Shown here: positions 1 to 11,524 of the stretch, one piece after another
Layout: the number at the start of each line of letters is the position of its first letter
Position numbering within the stretch: the stretch's first letter is position 1
DNA from: Rhodamnia argentea
Taxonomy: Eukaryota; Streptophyta; Magnoliopsida; Myrtales; Myrtaceae
Assembly: GCF_020921035.1 (NCBI RefSeq)
Contig: NC_063151.1
Coordinates: 32,742,934-32,806,933 of the forward strand
DNA length: 64,000 nucleotides
Direction: 5' to 3'
Made by a program: the position numbers and the translations under genes
Notes under the pieces: model-generated
The model's database searches: none
Seen by the model: the letters and a program-made list of their open reading frames with translations, nothing else
Told to the model about the DNA's origin: nothing

Positions 1-1608
1 GGACAAGTTTCTTCAGTGCCTCAAGGTTCTCATGCACAAAACCAAATATCTGGGTTATCACAACTCGTGATGCAACCTCAAATCCAATTTCCACAAGTTA
101 ACTATCCACAGGGGATGTTCACGGGCCCGTCAGGAGCTTCCACCAGCTTACCTATCACAACACGAGGTCCCGTGCCGAATGCTGCTTCCGTTACTCAGCA
201 AATGCACTCCTTTTCATCTCAACAACCAAGAATGGTTGGTGCTGCAGATTTAGCTCATAACTTGCAGGTGGGTCTTTCACATGGAGCAGCACTCCTCCTA
301 TTTTGCCTCATCCTTCCACATCAGATGTCAGGGATCAGGTTTTAAAACATTTCGCTGTTTCCAAAATCACAAATCTAAGAATCAGTTGATGAATACTGTT
401 AGTTAAAACTAGGGAACTTTACTATGTTTTGAGGCCGAATCTCTAGCAGCATTATAGAAGAACTGATGAATCGAATTTGGGCAGTTATAATGGGCATTTG
501 GTGAGCATACATTACATTCCGGAGTCTGCAGTGATTTATTTTCAGAGAGTGTGGATAATTAAATCTATCAAATTTTACAAAATTTCGTAGAGAATCGATT
601 TAATGTTGGACTCTCGAAATCTATGTCGTGCGTGGGTCTTTTTTCTGTACTACTTCTCCGTTGATCTACACATTGCAGTTTAGCAAGTGGCAAAAGTTTA
701 ACTAGGTTAAGTTCTTGTTTGTTAACATGTTATGCTTAGAAACTTTGAAGTGCTTGAAGAATCTTTGGATCATGTCATAAATCAAACCTCGCGAATTCTT
801 CTAATTCTTTGCTTTTGCAGAAAAAGAACTGCTTTGTAATGTTGATAGTCTCTCTTCTATAAAATCTTATCATTTCTTCGTATAAGCAATTTCTTCTGGG
901 AGATGAATCTTATCATTTCTTTGTATAAGCAATTTCTTCTGTCTAATGTCCTTTGAAATAACAGCCTGGCCCCTCAATATCATCAGGCATTTCAGGTAGA
1001 ATTGGCGGTGAGCTTTCTGAACCAAGCAATCACCCTTCTAAGCTGATGAGAGTAGAAGATGTCAGGGCCAGCTCTTTCTCTTTGGGGGGTCCGAATAATG
1101 CTGGGGGACTTGGGGCACCTCCCTTCGGTCCAGTTTCTCTTAATCCGGCTCCCCAAATGGAACTGCAGCACCCTGAAAGGCAAGCATCTCAGGTAATTTC
1201 TTTTCGATGATACTTGCAAAGTCCAATGGGTTGCAGTGATACAACTTTGTATTGTTATCTGGCTGCACCTTCCAAGATAAAATTATCTGTTTTGAGATCT
1301 TTATATCTATGCATGGGAAGGTTTCTAGTTTCAACTCTGACATGGAATTTTTTTGTTTATATTTTGCCGTGCTTTCCTGATTCTCTGTGCTCTGAAGCTT
1401 AATAGAGGATATTGAACCAAATGAAGTCCTATCTGCCTAATTCTTTTGTTTTTTCCAATGACAGGTTTCGTCAAATGCGGAGTCTGTGTTGCTTCAGCAA
1501 GTCATGAGCTTAACAGCAGAACAGTTGAGTTCTCTGCCGCCAGAACAGAGGGAACAAGTGCTTCAACTGCAACAAATGCTTCGGCGTGATCAGAACCAGG
1601 CTACTTAG
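1..1608 (+). CDS. CSTF64: Cleavage stimulation factor 64 kDa subunit, 3' end (partial)
   Basis: Partial gene; the 5' part, with the expected RNA-recognition motif, lies outside the window. Three exons join in phase 0: 1-267, 965-1192 and 1465-1608, with GT/AG borders and a TAG stop. They encode the last 212 residues. The first two exons are Gln/Pro/Gly/Ser-rich low-complexity hinge. The last exon carries the family's C-terminal helical domain, recognisable from LLQQVMSLTAEQLSSLPPEQ and then QVLQLQQML. In this family the C-terminal domain contacts Pcf11-type factors, and CstF64 binds GU-rich elements downstream of poly(A) sites in the nucleus. Exon 3 ends with the short tail RRDQNQAT. The identification rests on the C-terminal domain; the exon borders are inferred from splice consensus and phase. 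Confidence 0.85.
268..964 (+). other. CSTF64 intron with a 43-bp-period tandem duplication
   Basis: Intron of the CSTF64 gene, AT-rich. Near its 3' end a block of about 35 bases beginning at 864 recurs at 907 (period 43) with one mismatch near the start (TTCTTCG versus TTCTTTG). No other feature seen. Confidence 0.6.
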
Positions 1609-2491
1609 TTTGCGCAGTGACAGATCAAATGATGGCTTTTACATGAGGCTCCTAAGTTATGCTCTGTTGGGATGCGAGGAGCGCGTGAATCCTACACTTG
1701 AGTTCAGGAATCGTCGCAGGAAAATAACTCGTGAAGAGGTTCAGCCTAGCTGCAGTATGCGTGACTGCGACTGCACCCTTGTAACGTTAAGTATACGATG
1801 AGCATGCTGAATACAAGCACGAAAATTTTGTAAAACTTTCACGATTCAGAAAAACCCTTGTCACTTCAGGTGCCTCTTATTGCACCTGGCCTGTTTATTG
1901 GAGAAACCATTGGGCATTGCGGATCTGGACAATAAGAAGAATAAGACTTTGTGGTCTTTCTTAATACGAGAGACTGCTTGCTAGAGGACTGTTATGAAGT
2001 TATGGTTCTTTGCTAGCCGGTGCCGGTGCCGGTGCCGGTGCCCGCCGGACACTCTGAGGAACTGTTGTGTAGCTTTCGATGCGCAGCTTTTGCCGTAGCA
2101 TGAGTAATTAACGATTTTGAAATTCAAAATGTTTAATTTATCGAGGATGGCCGACGAGTGCATTCGAAAGTTATGTTCGCAGGATCCTAACGTTACGGGA
2201 GCAGTATGATTCTATTAGCTGGAATGTCGCTCGCCAACCTCGACCAGTCGCTGAACTTTTAAGAAAGTCACTTTTTCTCTATGAAAAGTTAGTGAACTTG
2301 AAAAATTACTGGTTACTGCAAAGACTCGCTTTTTCGACCATAAAATGTGTAACTATAAGACATCGCGATTGGCAATTTCCGCAAAGGCTCGTTCCCCGCT
2401 GTTGCTGCACTGAACCAACTTCGCTCCACGAGACACCATGCGTCCAGCTCGTGAAAGCCATGGTTTTTGAACGAGCTCACGCTGGCAAGGC
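1609..2491. other. Intergenic, CSTF64 3' UTR and PPR upstream region
   Basis: Contains the probable 3' UTR of CSTF64 and the upstream region of the DYW PPR gene. The only distinct structure is a GCCGGT hexamer repeat (four perfect units, 2016-2039). Short frames here show no recognisable protein. Confidence 0.5.
2016..2042. repeat. GCCGGT hexanucleotide tandem repeat
   Basis: Four perfect GCCGGT units followed by a partial unit, a strongly GC-rich patch in otherwise AT-rich 3' flanking sequence. Confidence 0.9.
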
Positions 2492-4216
2492 ATGCACTCT
2501 TTGGATTCGCTGATTCAGAAATGCACCTCTCTCCCCCGCATCAAGCAGCTCCAAGCCCATCTGTTGATCACTGGCCAGTTCCAGTCGACGAACGCCCGCA
2601 CGAAGCTCGTCGAGCTCTGCGCAATTTCGCCTTCCGGCGACCTCTCTTTCGCGACCCGCGTTTTCTACTGCATCCATCGCCCCTCCACGAACGACTTCAA
2701 CGCCATTCTCAGGGGCATCGCCCAGAGCCCGGAACCCGCCAATGCCGTTTCTTGGTATCGCTCCATGTTGCGCGACTCTCGCAGGGTCGACGCGCTCTCT
2801 TGCTCCTTCGCGTTGAAGGCTTGCGCGCGCGCTCTCGCGATCTCCGAGGCCATTCAGCTGCATTCCCAAGTGGTGCGTTTCGGCTTTTGTGCGGACGTGC
2901 TGTTGCGGACGACTCTGCTCGACGTGTATGCGAAGGGTGGCCATCTCGATGCTGCGGAGAAGGTGTTCGATGAAATGCCTGTGAGAGATATTGCCTCGTG
3001 GAACGCGTTGATTTATGGGCTGGCTCAGGGCCATCGACCCTCTGAGGCTATATCTTTGTATAAGAGGATGAAAGAGGAAGGATTGAAGCCTAATGAAGTA
3101 ACGGTTATTGGTGCTCTCTCCGCGTGCTCGCAGCTGGGAGCCACGCGAGAAGGTGGTAGGGTTCATGACTACATAAAGGAGGAGAAGCTTGATCAGAACG
3201 TCCAAGTTTGCAATGTTGTTATTGACATGTATGCCAAATGTGGGTTTGTTGATAAAGCTTATGAGGTTTTTGATGGTATGAGGTCCAGGAAGGGTCTTGT
3301 TACATGGAATACCATGATCATGGCATTTGCAATGCAGGGTGATGGATATAAAGCTATTGAGCTTTTCAAGCAGATGGGTCAAGCTGGGGTTGAACCTGAT
3401 GCAGTATCATTCCTTGCTGCTTTATGCGCGTGCAACCATGCGGGGTTGGTGGAAGAGGGGGTTAGGTTGTTTGATTCAATGAAGGAATGTGGAGTAGTTC
3501 CAAATGTGAAGCATTATGGTACAGTTGTTGATTTGTTGGGCCGAGCTGGACGTATTAGAGAGGCATATGACATTATAACATCTATGCCGATGATGCCGGA
3601 TGTGGTATTCTGGCAGAGTTTGCTTGGTGCTTGCAAGACTTATGGAAATGTGGAGATGGCAGAGATTGCCTCACGGCACCTTCTAGAGTTGGGGTCCAGC
3701 GGTTGCGGTGACTTCGTGTTATTGTCCAATATCTATGCAGCTCGTGCAAGGTGGGATGATGTTGGTAGGGTGAGAGAAGCTATGAAAAGTAGGGACATAA
3801 AAAAGGTGCCTGGTTTTAGCTATATTGAAGTGGACGGTAAAATACACAAGTTCAACAATGGAGACCAAGGCCATGAAAGTTGGCAAGAGATATATAGGAA
3901 GCTAGAGGAAATTAGATTCAAGATTACAGATCATGGTTATGTGGCAGGGACTGATTTTGTGTTGCATGACATTGGTGATGAGGAGAAAGAGAATGCCATA
4001 TGTTACCATAGCGAAAAACTGGCTGTTGCTTTTGGTTTGATTAGTACAGCTGAGGGGACCCCTATTCAAGTAATAAAGAACCTAAGAATATGTGGTGATT
4101 GTCATACTGTGATAAAGCTTATATCGAAGATATACGATAGGGAAATCATCGTGCGAGATCGGTCCAGGTTTCACAGATTCAGAGAGGGATCTTGTTCTTG
4201 CAGAGACTACTGGTGA
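2492..4216 (+). CDS. DYW-class pentatricopeptide repeat protein (organelle RNA editing)
   Basis: Single-exon 574-residue protein. It shows PLS-type PPR repeats across about residues 30-400 (for example DIASWNALIYGLAQ, KPNEVTVIGALSACSQ, GLVTWNTMIMAFAMQ). An E/E+ region follows (PGFSYIEVDGKIH), then a C-terminal DYW domain ending in RDYW. The zinc/deaminase signature is present as HSE at 506-508 and CGDCH at 534-538. DYW proteins act in mitochondria or plastids, where they bind RNA and deaminate specific cytidines to uridine. From memory it resembles the Arabidopsis locus At1g34160, at similar length; target site and organelle cannot be told from sequence. The start is the first in-frame ATG and gives the usual N-terminus (LIQKC...QLQAHLL). 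The first roughly 500 bases are clearly more GC-rich than the rest, a gradient seen in many plant genes. A 301-codon antisense frame over the 5' part is a shadow. Confidence 0.93.
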   Translation: MHSLDSLIQKCTSLPRIKQLQAHLLITGQFQSTNARTKLVELCAISPSGDLSFATRVFYCIHRPSTNDFNAILRGIAQSPEPANAVSWYRSMLRDSRRVDALSCSFALKACARALAISEAIQLHSQVVRFGFCADVLLRTTLLDVYAKGGHLDAAEKVFDEMPVRDIASWNALIYGLAQGHRPSEAISLYKRMKEEGLKPNEVTVIGALSACSQLGATREGGRVHDYIKEEKLDQNVQVCNVVIDMYAKCGFVDKAYEVFDGMRSRKGLVTWNTMIMAFAMQGDGYKAIELFKQMGQAGVEPDAVSFLAALCACNHAGLVEEGVRLFDSMKECGVVPNVKHYGTVVDLLGRAGRIREAYDIITSMPMMPDVVFWQSLLGACKTYGNVEMAEIASRHLLELGSSGCGDFVLLSNIYAARARWDDVGRVREAMKSRDIKKVPGFSYIEVDGKIHKFNNGDQGHESWQEIYRKLEEIRFKITDHGYVAGTDFVLHDIGDEEKENAICYHSEKLAVAFGLISTAEGTPIQVIKNLRICGDCHTVIKLISKIYDREIIVRDRSRFHRFREGSCSCRDYW

Positions 4217-4781
4217 AATTGATTTGCGGGAGTAGTCAAACTTGAATTCGTACTAGCCAGTTAATTGCCAAAGCATCCAGTGAAATATTGAGGAACAGGT
4301 AACAAATTAAATACATTCCGTGTATTTCTTTCTACTAGTACACATTGCAGTTTACATGTTTAAAGGGGTGAAATAATGACATAAAGCAGTTTGAATAATG
4401 GATGACAGCGATGTCATTATAAATCAGTTTGTTATTGCGTGGGAAGAGTTTTTAATCAGTAAAATTAAGGCTAATTACTATGAGAAAGCTTGATTAGGCT
4501 GTTTTTTCAGCATAGTATTGGTAATCAAGCCTCCACCTTTCTCTAGTTTGATTGTTGGCACCCTCTTGATCTTTAGTCTATCATACTGTAGGTTACAAGC
4601 TATGTTTGTAGAATTTCCAATCCAAGCTCGAGTTTCAGCAATATACGGGATTAAACCTGGTATTGCCCTTGCATGCAATGGCTGATTCTTGTGGACATTC
4701 AAGCTGCAATTTGTGGTGCCTTATTCCCATCGCACAAAAATTATAATGCAGCTCATCTGGAAGTTGTCCAAGAATAATGGT
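4217..4781. other. Intergenic, no gene seen
   Basis: AT-rich 3' flank of the DYW PPR gene. No coding region, RNA gene or clear repeat recognised. Confidence 0.5.
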
Positions 4782-5133
4782 CTATCATGGAACAAAACTC
4801 ATTTGGCTTCTGACTTGGATGGCTATATTTAACAGATTGCCTACTAAGGACAGATTGACTTGATGGGGGCATCTCCGTCTCTCAGTCATGATACTTAGTC
4901 CTGCTACCGATGAAATGGGGGACCATTTGTCTTTTGACTGCTCAGTTTCCCGGGAGATATGGAGAAGGCTTCTACAACCGAGTAGAATTTCTTGCGAGAT
5001 TGGAAAAGTGACTAGCTTTCTTGGGCTAGTCAACATCTTGAAAGGGAAGTCCTTGGAATGTTTGATTTTGAAGATTGCTTGCAATTCATGCATTTATAAC
5101 ATATGGAAGGCTAGAGATTTGGCTTTGCATTAG
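4782..5133 (+). pseudogene. LINE (non-LTR retrotransposon) remnant, zf-RVT region
   Basis: Frame 1 reads WMAIFNRLPTKDRL, a TGA stop at 4861, then WGHLRLSVM, EMGDHLSFDCSVSREIWRRL and CNSCIYNIWKARD. This is the zinc-binding region at the 3' end of plant LINE reverse transcriptases, which typically reads NRLPTKDRL, then DHLFFECSFS..IW, then ACIYHIWKERN. The rest of the reverse transcriptase is absent upstream, as expected for a truncated copy, and the frame contains a stop. The match is to my memory of the family; no search was run. Confidence 0.75.
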
Positions 5134-7429
5134 ATCAAGTTTTGTTGGCTGATTCCATTTATGAGAGTGTTGTCGTGGATGTTAGACATTTCACTGGCTA
5201 AAGTCCCTTCCCAAAGCTCTGCCAAACGCGGCAATAGAGTTTTTTTTTTTTCCCCCTCTTTTGGCTGGAATAGAGTTTAGAGTTTTTGTACAAAGAAATG
5301 TACTCAATCATTCAAAAAGAAAGACATTGATTAGTTCATGAATGAGCTACATGGTCAGTATCTCATTTGGCCTCTTTTGTCACACATATAAGCTCATGTG
5401 GATAAGAAGTATTTGTTCATTGAGTATTTTTGTAAGGTGCTTAAGGGGGCCCACTAACTAGGGATCACCGGGCAGCTCTTTCGCTCTGTAGAGACAGGGG
5501 AGGCGTTCCCAAGGGGCCACTGACAGGGAAGTCGTATCAATTCTTTGACTCCTTTAGTGAGGAACGAAGTAGCTCTTCTACACTGGAGAGGAACGGGTTG
5601 CAGCCCAGTGAATCCATTCACAAACAAAGTATTTAGTTGTAGGTCACCCCCTTCCCGCGTATGCATCTTTTATTTAGATTTTTTCTGTTTTTCCATTTGC
5701 ATGTACATGGAATACCTATTATTGATGCATGTTATGTATGCCTTTTGAGTTGATCTCTCAGAAATACATTTCGAAAGATACAGTTGCATGCGTTTAGAGC
5801 TGTTCGTGGACGAAATAAGTTTGTCATGACAAAATGAATACAGCTTTTAGATTTGCACGGTCCCTGAATCATGCCACTTTTTCGCCGTTTGCGTTCCAAA
5901 TCTATTTGATTAGGCATCCCCATGAGCTATCTCTAATCTTTTAAGAACAACCAGATTGAACAAAGTAGATGTTACTGTGACATCTGTAGTAGGGGTGATA
6001 TGTTCCCGGGCAATCCAAAGGAGCAAATGGATTATTAGCAAGGGTGAGCAACTCGGATCTTTAATATTAATTAGGTTTGCATTTAAGAATAAAAAAAATA
6101 ATCAGTGGATTATTAGGCTTACGTTTAAGAAATAAAAAAAATAGATAAAAAAATAAATGGTCTGGACTGTTCGGTTCCATCCGGAACAGGGAATCGGGCT
6201 GAAAATCACCGGTTTTAATTTTATAGAACCAAAATCCGAGCCTGTCAATAAATCCATTTGGACTCGTCTTGTATTAACTATTTTACACCATACCAAATAT
6301 CCGATTTAGGACTTTTTAATACAAGTGACACGTGTATATCGAAAACATGTGAGTGAATTTCTGTGTTGGGATCACGTTTCCCACTTGTGATGTAAATTGG
6401 TTGGGTCCGGCCATCACTACCGCAGTTGGGTTGGGCTTGCCATGACCATACCTATTTTCTTAAGCAAATTAAGGCGTGAAGCGTAGGGTAGCTTTCGCTT
6501 TCGAAGAACTACTCCAGGTTGATGGGTAGGATTGCACGTGACAAGCCTGCCCCTCTCTCTCTCTCTCTGAAAAAAAGAAAGGATGAAAAAAGGACACAGC
6601 TCTCGTCCAATCGAAGAAGCAAATGGGTGTCGTCTGGATCACAACGTAGGAGAGAAGATTGGATCACTTGTCGATGTCTTCAGCCAGCCTCTTTACCTAC
6701 TTCCATGGGGATCTACACGTGACGGGTCACACTTCTGTTTGATCGCAAGCCTACAGCCACGCCCTCACCTACGCACCCTGTCGCTGAAGACGCTGCTGTC
6801 AAGTTGACGCGAGGGTTCACGTTATCAATGGTTTGGCCAACCAGATTTCGTGAGAACACTGTCGTCATGAGACGAATATTCAAAATTATCATTTCCAGTC
6901 TCGATGCTCTTAGCTGAATAGATTATTTTTAATATTTGAAATTTTTTAACACATAAGATTTCGAGGAACGACTATTAACCTTTTTTTAAAAAAAAATCAT
7001 CAAGCTATTATTAAATGAAAGCGATATTTAATATTTGAATATTCTAACAGCACAAGCCATATGGTGGAATTATTTTTCAGCGGACCGCGTTCTCATCACG
7101 ACATGCGGATAGGCCATTTTTGTAATAAGTGATTGTTGACATGCATACATGTGATTGTGATGAGACTTCGATAAACAACACTACTAAAGGACCGATCTCC
7201 GGTCCTATCTTTACTCTCGTCCAATGTCAGCTAGGGATAAACGAACGAGAATTAATGATAGGTCAAATTTCAGGATTCCTGCAGTTGGTCAGAGCAATTG
7301 GGGATTCCCACTTCAGGATTCTGATGTCGCTCGTCTGTTTGAATGCCACTGACTGCGTGAAAACTTCTCCGGGCCAAGGTCACTCGAAGCACATATCCAA
7401 ACACTAAAATTTTAAATGGTTCCTATGAA
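5134..7429. other. Intergenic, no gene seen
   Basis: Mostly AT-rich non-coding sequence with a poly-T tract near 5240 and a short CT run near 6552. One GC-richer block at 5446-5660 is listed separately. Short frames at 6519-6807 and 7129-7407 show no domain I recognise. Confidence 0.5.
5446..5660. other. GC-richer block, possible organelle-derived insert
   Basis: An abrupt change from AT-rich flanks to a mixed, GC-richer block open on the minus strand (5666-5454, 70 codons). The balanced purine/pyrimidine texture resembles plant mitochondrial intergenic DNA. I cannot match it to a named organelle gene, so the origin is a guess. Confidence 0.2.
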
Positions 7430-7829
7430 GGTAAATTGTGAAAAAATCCTAAACCTTTCACACCTTTTTCAATTCAGTCATAAACCATTTGAGTCTGCCG
7501 ATTCAATCATAAACCTTTCACCTTTTGCCAATTCAGTCATAATGACCGGAAATAGCTGACGTGGACATTCTATGTGGCATCGCCGGTATCGACATGAGTA
7601 ATTTTTAATAATTTTATAAAAAAAATTAATTTTTTTTAATGCTTTTTCCTATTTTCCTTTTTGTCTTGAGAGGTGGCAGGGGTCTTCAACCTCTTTCCAA
7701 CCATTGGGATTGGATCAGCAAAAGGTAAAAAGGTTTGAGACTAAATCGATAAACTTAAAAGATCTATGATAGAATTGACAAAAGTGGAAAATGTTTAAGA
7801 GTTTTTTTTTTTTTTTTTGACAATTTTCA
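7430..7829. mobile_element. Palindromic Mutator-like element, copy 1
   Basis: The arms carry the family's text (CCTAAACCTTTCACACC, CAATTCAGTCATAAACC) on the left and its reverse complement on the right, ending in a long T run and CAATTTTC. The left inner arm contains a copy of the family motif CTGACGTGGACATTC. No protein is encoded. Borders are approximate. Confidence 0.6.
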
Positions 7830-9974
7830 ACTGGAAATGATCGAGTTTAGCCTTTCCTTAACGTGAAATACAGAGGGTTTTCCTTAACTCCATCCATGGT
7901 ACTGTTGCTACATGTGATCTGTTCCTTGCTGCGAAACCTACAAGTCAATTTGGAAACATCTTTTTTCTTACGATAGAAGGAAAGACCAATCGTGACGATC
8001 GAATCTTGGTTATTTTCCAAATCTATGGAAATTGTCGTAAAACCGAAAATGCGCATTTTAGAAAGGGTTACGCTAGGAAGACGGTCCGTCAAAATGACGA
8101 ACCCACGCCAACCGTATATTTCAGGATGTGGACTTTTAGCAACCTCCTTGTGACAAGTATATCACGTGGATGTGTGATGCGTGTGGAACTTTTCTCTTTT
8201 AGAAATAGGTGGAGTCGAAATCATTTTTCTGGGTGAAAATGCAGAGCCCCGAGAACTCATTTTTCACAATTTCCATTTCACGGCCAATCTATCTCTATGT
8301 GGATGTAGTTAAGTGAAGGCTTAAGTGACCTTTAGACCACTTTTTGTCTAACGACAAAATGAAGGAAAAAAAGGACAAATACTTCAGTAGGTAAATATGA
8401 AATTATAGTAACCTAAATTTTAATGGCAAATTACTGCGATAGATTTCAAGAGCTTACTCAACCCATGGTAAAGTAGTCTAAAAAATGTAGAAACTTGGAA
8501 ATACCATTGAAGTCAATACTAGAGAATCTTTGACTAAATAAATTTAATCTAATCTTGCAATGAATACACTTCTCCTCAATTACTCAAATTGAGCACGTAA
8601 TTAGTACAGTAATAAACAGGGTTTATTTTCTTCCAAGAGAATTTGCTATTTAGGATATTGGTTGAAAACAATCATTTTCTCCGATGATGTAAGATTGCCC
8701 CCCGTATTTTCTCCTATTCATATCAGATATCATATAGACCAAATAGTCCCCGATAGCACACCCGGCTAGGCTCACTTCCGTTTAGTTAGAGATGGTCGGA
8801 CGGGCTTAAACTAAGGACCGCGTCGAGATTGATCTAATTTGCCACCCAAGCTCGCCCATCACAAGAGACGCATGTATAAATCTTGGGGCCATGCCACACT
8901 CGGCTCAAGCCTAATCGGACCCCATTTCGACACAAGGAGGCATGCGGTCAGCCGAATTCGTGATAGGGCGTACCCCGTTGTTATGGACACTGCATGCACA
9001 GGATTCTGCATTCAAAATACGCTCCTTCCTGGCTTCCTCGAAAGTTCCCGATCCGCGCAGCAGCCTCGGTGGGACACCACCGAATGACTTGATCGCGACC
9101 GGATCTGCGCTCCCTCTTGCGGTGGAGGGGATGGAAAATCGACCCACATCCGTTCTCCTCTTTGCTCTACTTTCTCAGTTCCAAAAATCAAGGGTCTTCT
9201 CCTTTACGGGGGTCCAAGCACCACCAGCCCACCAACCCCCGTGGGTAGGTGGCGGAAGCGATCCAAACGGGTTGGCATGTGCCCAAATCTCTCCCCCTCT
9301 GCCCCCACCAACCACCATCTCTCGTTTCGCATGGTGGCGAGTCTTCTTCCTCTGTATCTCCACGTCCTCACCAACCACCACTTGTCTTGATATGTAATAT
9401 CTTCTGTGAAGTATAGATTTTCCAACGACATCATTGATTTGTCTATGTAGGGTGTAATATATATATATTCTTATATGGGCGCGGCAATGTGTGTGTGGGC
9501 ATGGGATTGGGCGAATCGCGATGGTCGGCATCGGTCCGTGCAATCCCCGTTTGGTTGAGCTAGAAAAAATATTGAATTTCGTATGGTTTCATATCTTTAT
9601 TGACATGGTTGGTACAAGTTATCATTGGCAAGTATCATCCTCCCATGAAGCGGATAATTATATATACAGGCTTGGTCGATTCAAATTGCATATGATTATT
9701 GCAAATGGCTAAAAATGTGCACCCACCTACCTATATATAACAAACATCAAGATAATAACAATCAACTATTATCCTGATTGTCTATTGCACAAATAGTCCC
9801 TGTACCACATTGGATTCGATTGAATATTTACTAAAAGAAGGCGACGTTGTATATTGGTTTAAAGTTCATAGACCACAATGAACAAATCATAACGTTCCAA
9901 AATGATCTTGCACATTGGGCCACAGTTCATGGATCATTTCTATAAAAGTAAAAAGACAGAAAATGAGATTGCGT
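7830..9974. other. Intergenic, no gene seen
   Basis: Nothing recognisable. A GC-richer stretch at about 8940-9400 has overlapping open frames on both strands (up to 151 codons), but they are proline/serine-biased with no motif and I do not call a gene. Confidence 0.45.
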
Positions 9975-11013
9975 TTTGGCTAATTTAGTCTTGACCCTTT
10001 TAATTATACCAACTAAATCTGAAACCTTTTTACCTTTTTTTTTTCAATTGAGTCAATCCTGCTAATTTTGACTAACATTCTACGTGACATGACCAGTCTT
10101 GATGTTGATATTTTGCAATAATCTTTGAATTTTCTTTTCTTTTAATCAAGTGCTAGATGAGGGTCGCCCTTGTCGGCCGTGGGCAAGATGAGACGACCCT
10201 CGCCTAGATGAGGCCGACCCTTGCCTGTGGCCGTTAGGGTCGACCTTGCTTGATCGGGCGAGGACGACCCTCTTCTAGGCAAGTGCTATCGTGGTCGTTC
10301 CTCACCTATGGCCGGTGAGGTTAGCCCGTCCCTGACCAGGTGAGGGCGACCTTGCCTAGCCCTCTCCGACCATCGTCGGTGGCCGCCCACAATCCGAGAT
10401 CGATCACCGGCACAAATGAAAGGAAAAATTTAGAAAATTTTTAAAAAGTTGTTCATGTCAACGTGTTAGGATTTGGCGCACAACTACAACGAAATATAGC
10501 ATAAAAGTGAGAAAAGAAATCCAGACACAAGGTTTATCCTAATCACCCTTAAATAAGGGTTCATCTAGTTGATTATTCCACTATAATTAGCATCTTGTGC
10601 ATCTTTTTTACATCACTCATTTTTAAGCGAAAAAGAGTATATATAGCATTAACTATTCACGGGCACAAGCCCAAAGTACTAATAAAATATGAGCCCAAAT
10701 TATAAAAGTCCTCTAGTTGCTTGGGAGCGGCTCCCCGAAACCCCGCTGCTCAACCCGTTCACTAGGGAGTGGGACCCCTGTACCTTCCCGTCGATGGAGC
10801 GTATCAACCACCCCTAACACAGCGTTGGTATGCCACATAGGACAACCGGCACCGATTGGACCTCCACGTCGGCGTTTTTGGATCAAAATTGGCTGAATGA
10901 ACTCAATTGACAAAATCTCAAAAAGTTTATATTTCAATTGACACAATTAAGAAGGTTTAAGACTGAATTGACCAAAGTGTAATAGGTTTATGACTTTTTG
11001 GACAATTTTCACC
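9975..11013. mobile_element. Palindromic Mutator-like element, copy 2, interrupted by a solo LTR
   Basis: The left arm (about 9975-10110) and the right arm (about 10820-11013) are imperfect reverse complements with the family text (GACTGAATTGACCAAAG, AATAGGTTTATGAC). Between them is a GC-rich core (10150-10400) made of repeated GAGGGTCGCC-like and AGACGACCCTCG-like words. A 356-bp solo LTR (10464-10819) interrupts the element to the right of the core. No transposase frame. Confidence 0.6.
10464..10819. mobile_element. Solo LTR
   Basis: Begins TGTTAGG and ends CCTAACA, the inverted TG...CA termini of an LTR. Flanking 5-mers are CAACG (10459-10463) and CAGCG (10820-10824), a 4-of-5 target duplication. 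A TATATATA-type box lies near 10637. No internal retrotransposon sequence is present. Confidence 0.7.
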
Positions 11014-11524
11014 AAACTTAAAATAGAGAAAATCGTAAGTCAATGCACAAAGTACTGGATTATCAAGAGATCCATCCATTGGCTCCTCGGACTTCCTCAA
11101 TCTATTATGAGCACTAGCCTTTTGTGGCTCTTCGGATGATGTGTCTAATACCAATTTGAACTTCTGGACCAGCATGTTCACCGACATGGTATCGGGAAAT
11201 AGATCCCGATCCATCAACATCACATCTCCATGAAAGTTATCTCCTGTTCAAAGCACTATGCACGTCGAAACTCCATTAACGGAAGCGGAGCGTTCCAACG
11301 ACGTATTCGGTCATAAACTCGGAACATTCGACCATATTGAATTCTGAAGTTGGTCTTTTCGATCATGACGAAAGACGAAAGCTAATGGATCAAGCGGATC
11401 ATACTCGGTGATAGAAGAGATTTGGTACGATACTTATGAGACCAATGAAATCGATATTCAAATATTTCTTGGCCAATTCTTCCTTAATTGATAGGAAGGC
11501 TCGTGACGATTGTCAATCGACTTA
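11014..11524. other. Intergenic, no gene seen
   Basis: A minus-strand frame of 88 codons (11223-10957), reading for example SVNMLVQKFKLVLDTSSEEP, shows no domain I recognise. It could be a retroelement fragment, but that is not supported. Confidence 0.35.

Noticed and set aside
2477..3382. 301-codon minus-strand open frame
   Set aside because: Antisense shadow of the DYW PPR gene; it follows the codon bias of the sense strand and shows no domain.
8942..9397. 151-codon plus frame in a GC-rich stretch
   Set aside because: Overlapping open frames on both strands, no motif and no splice or promoter support.
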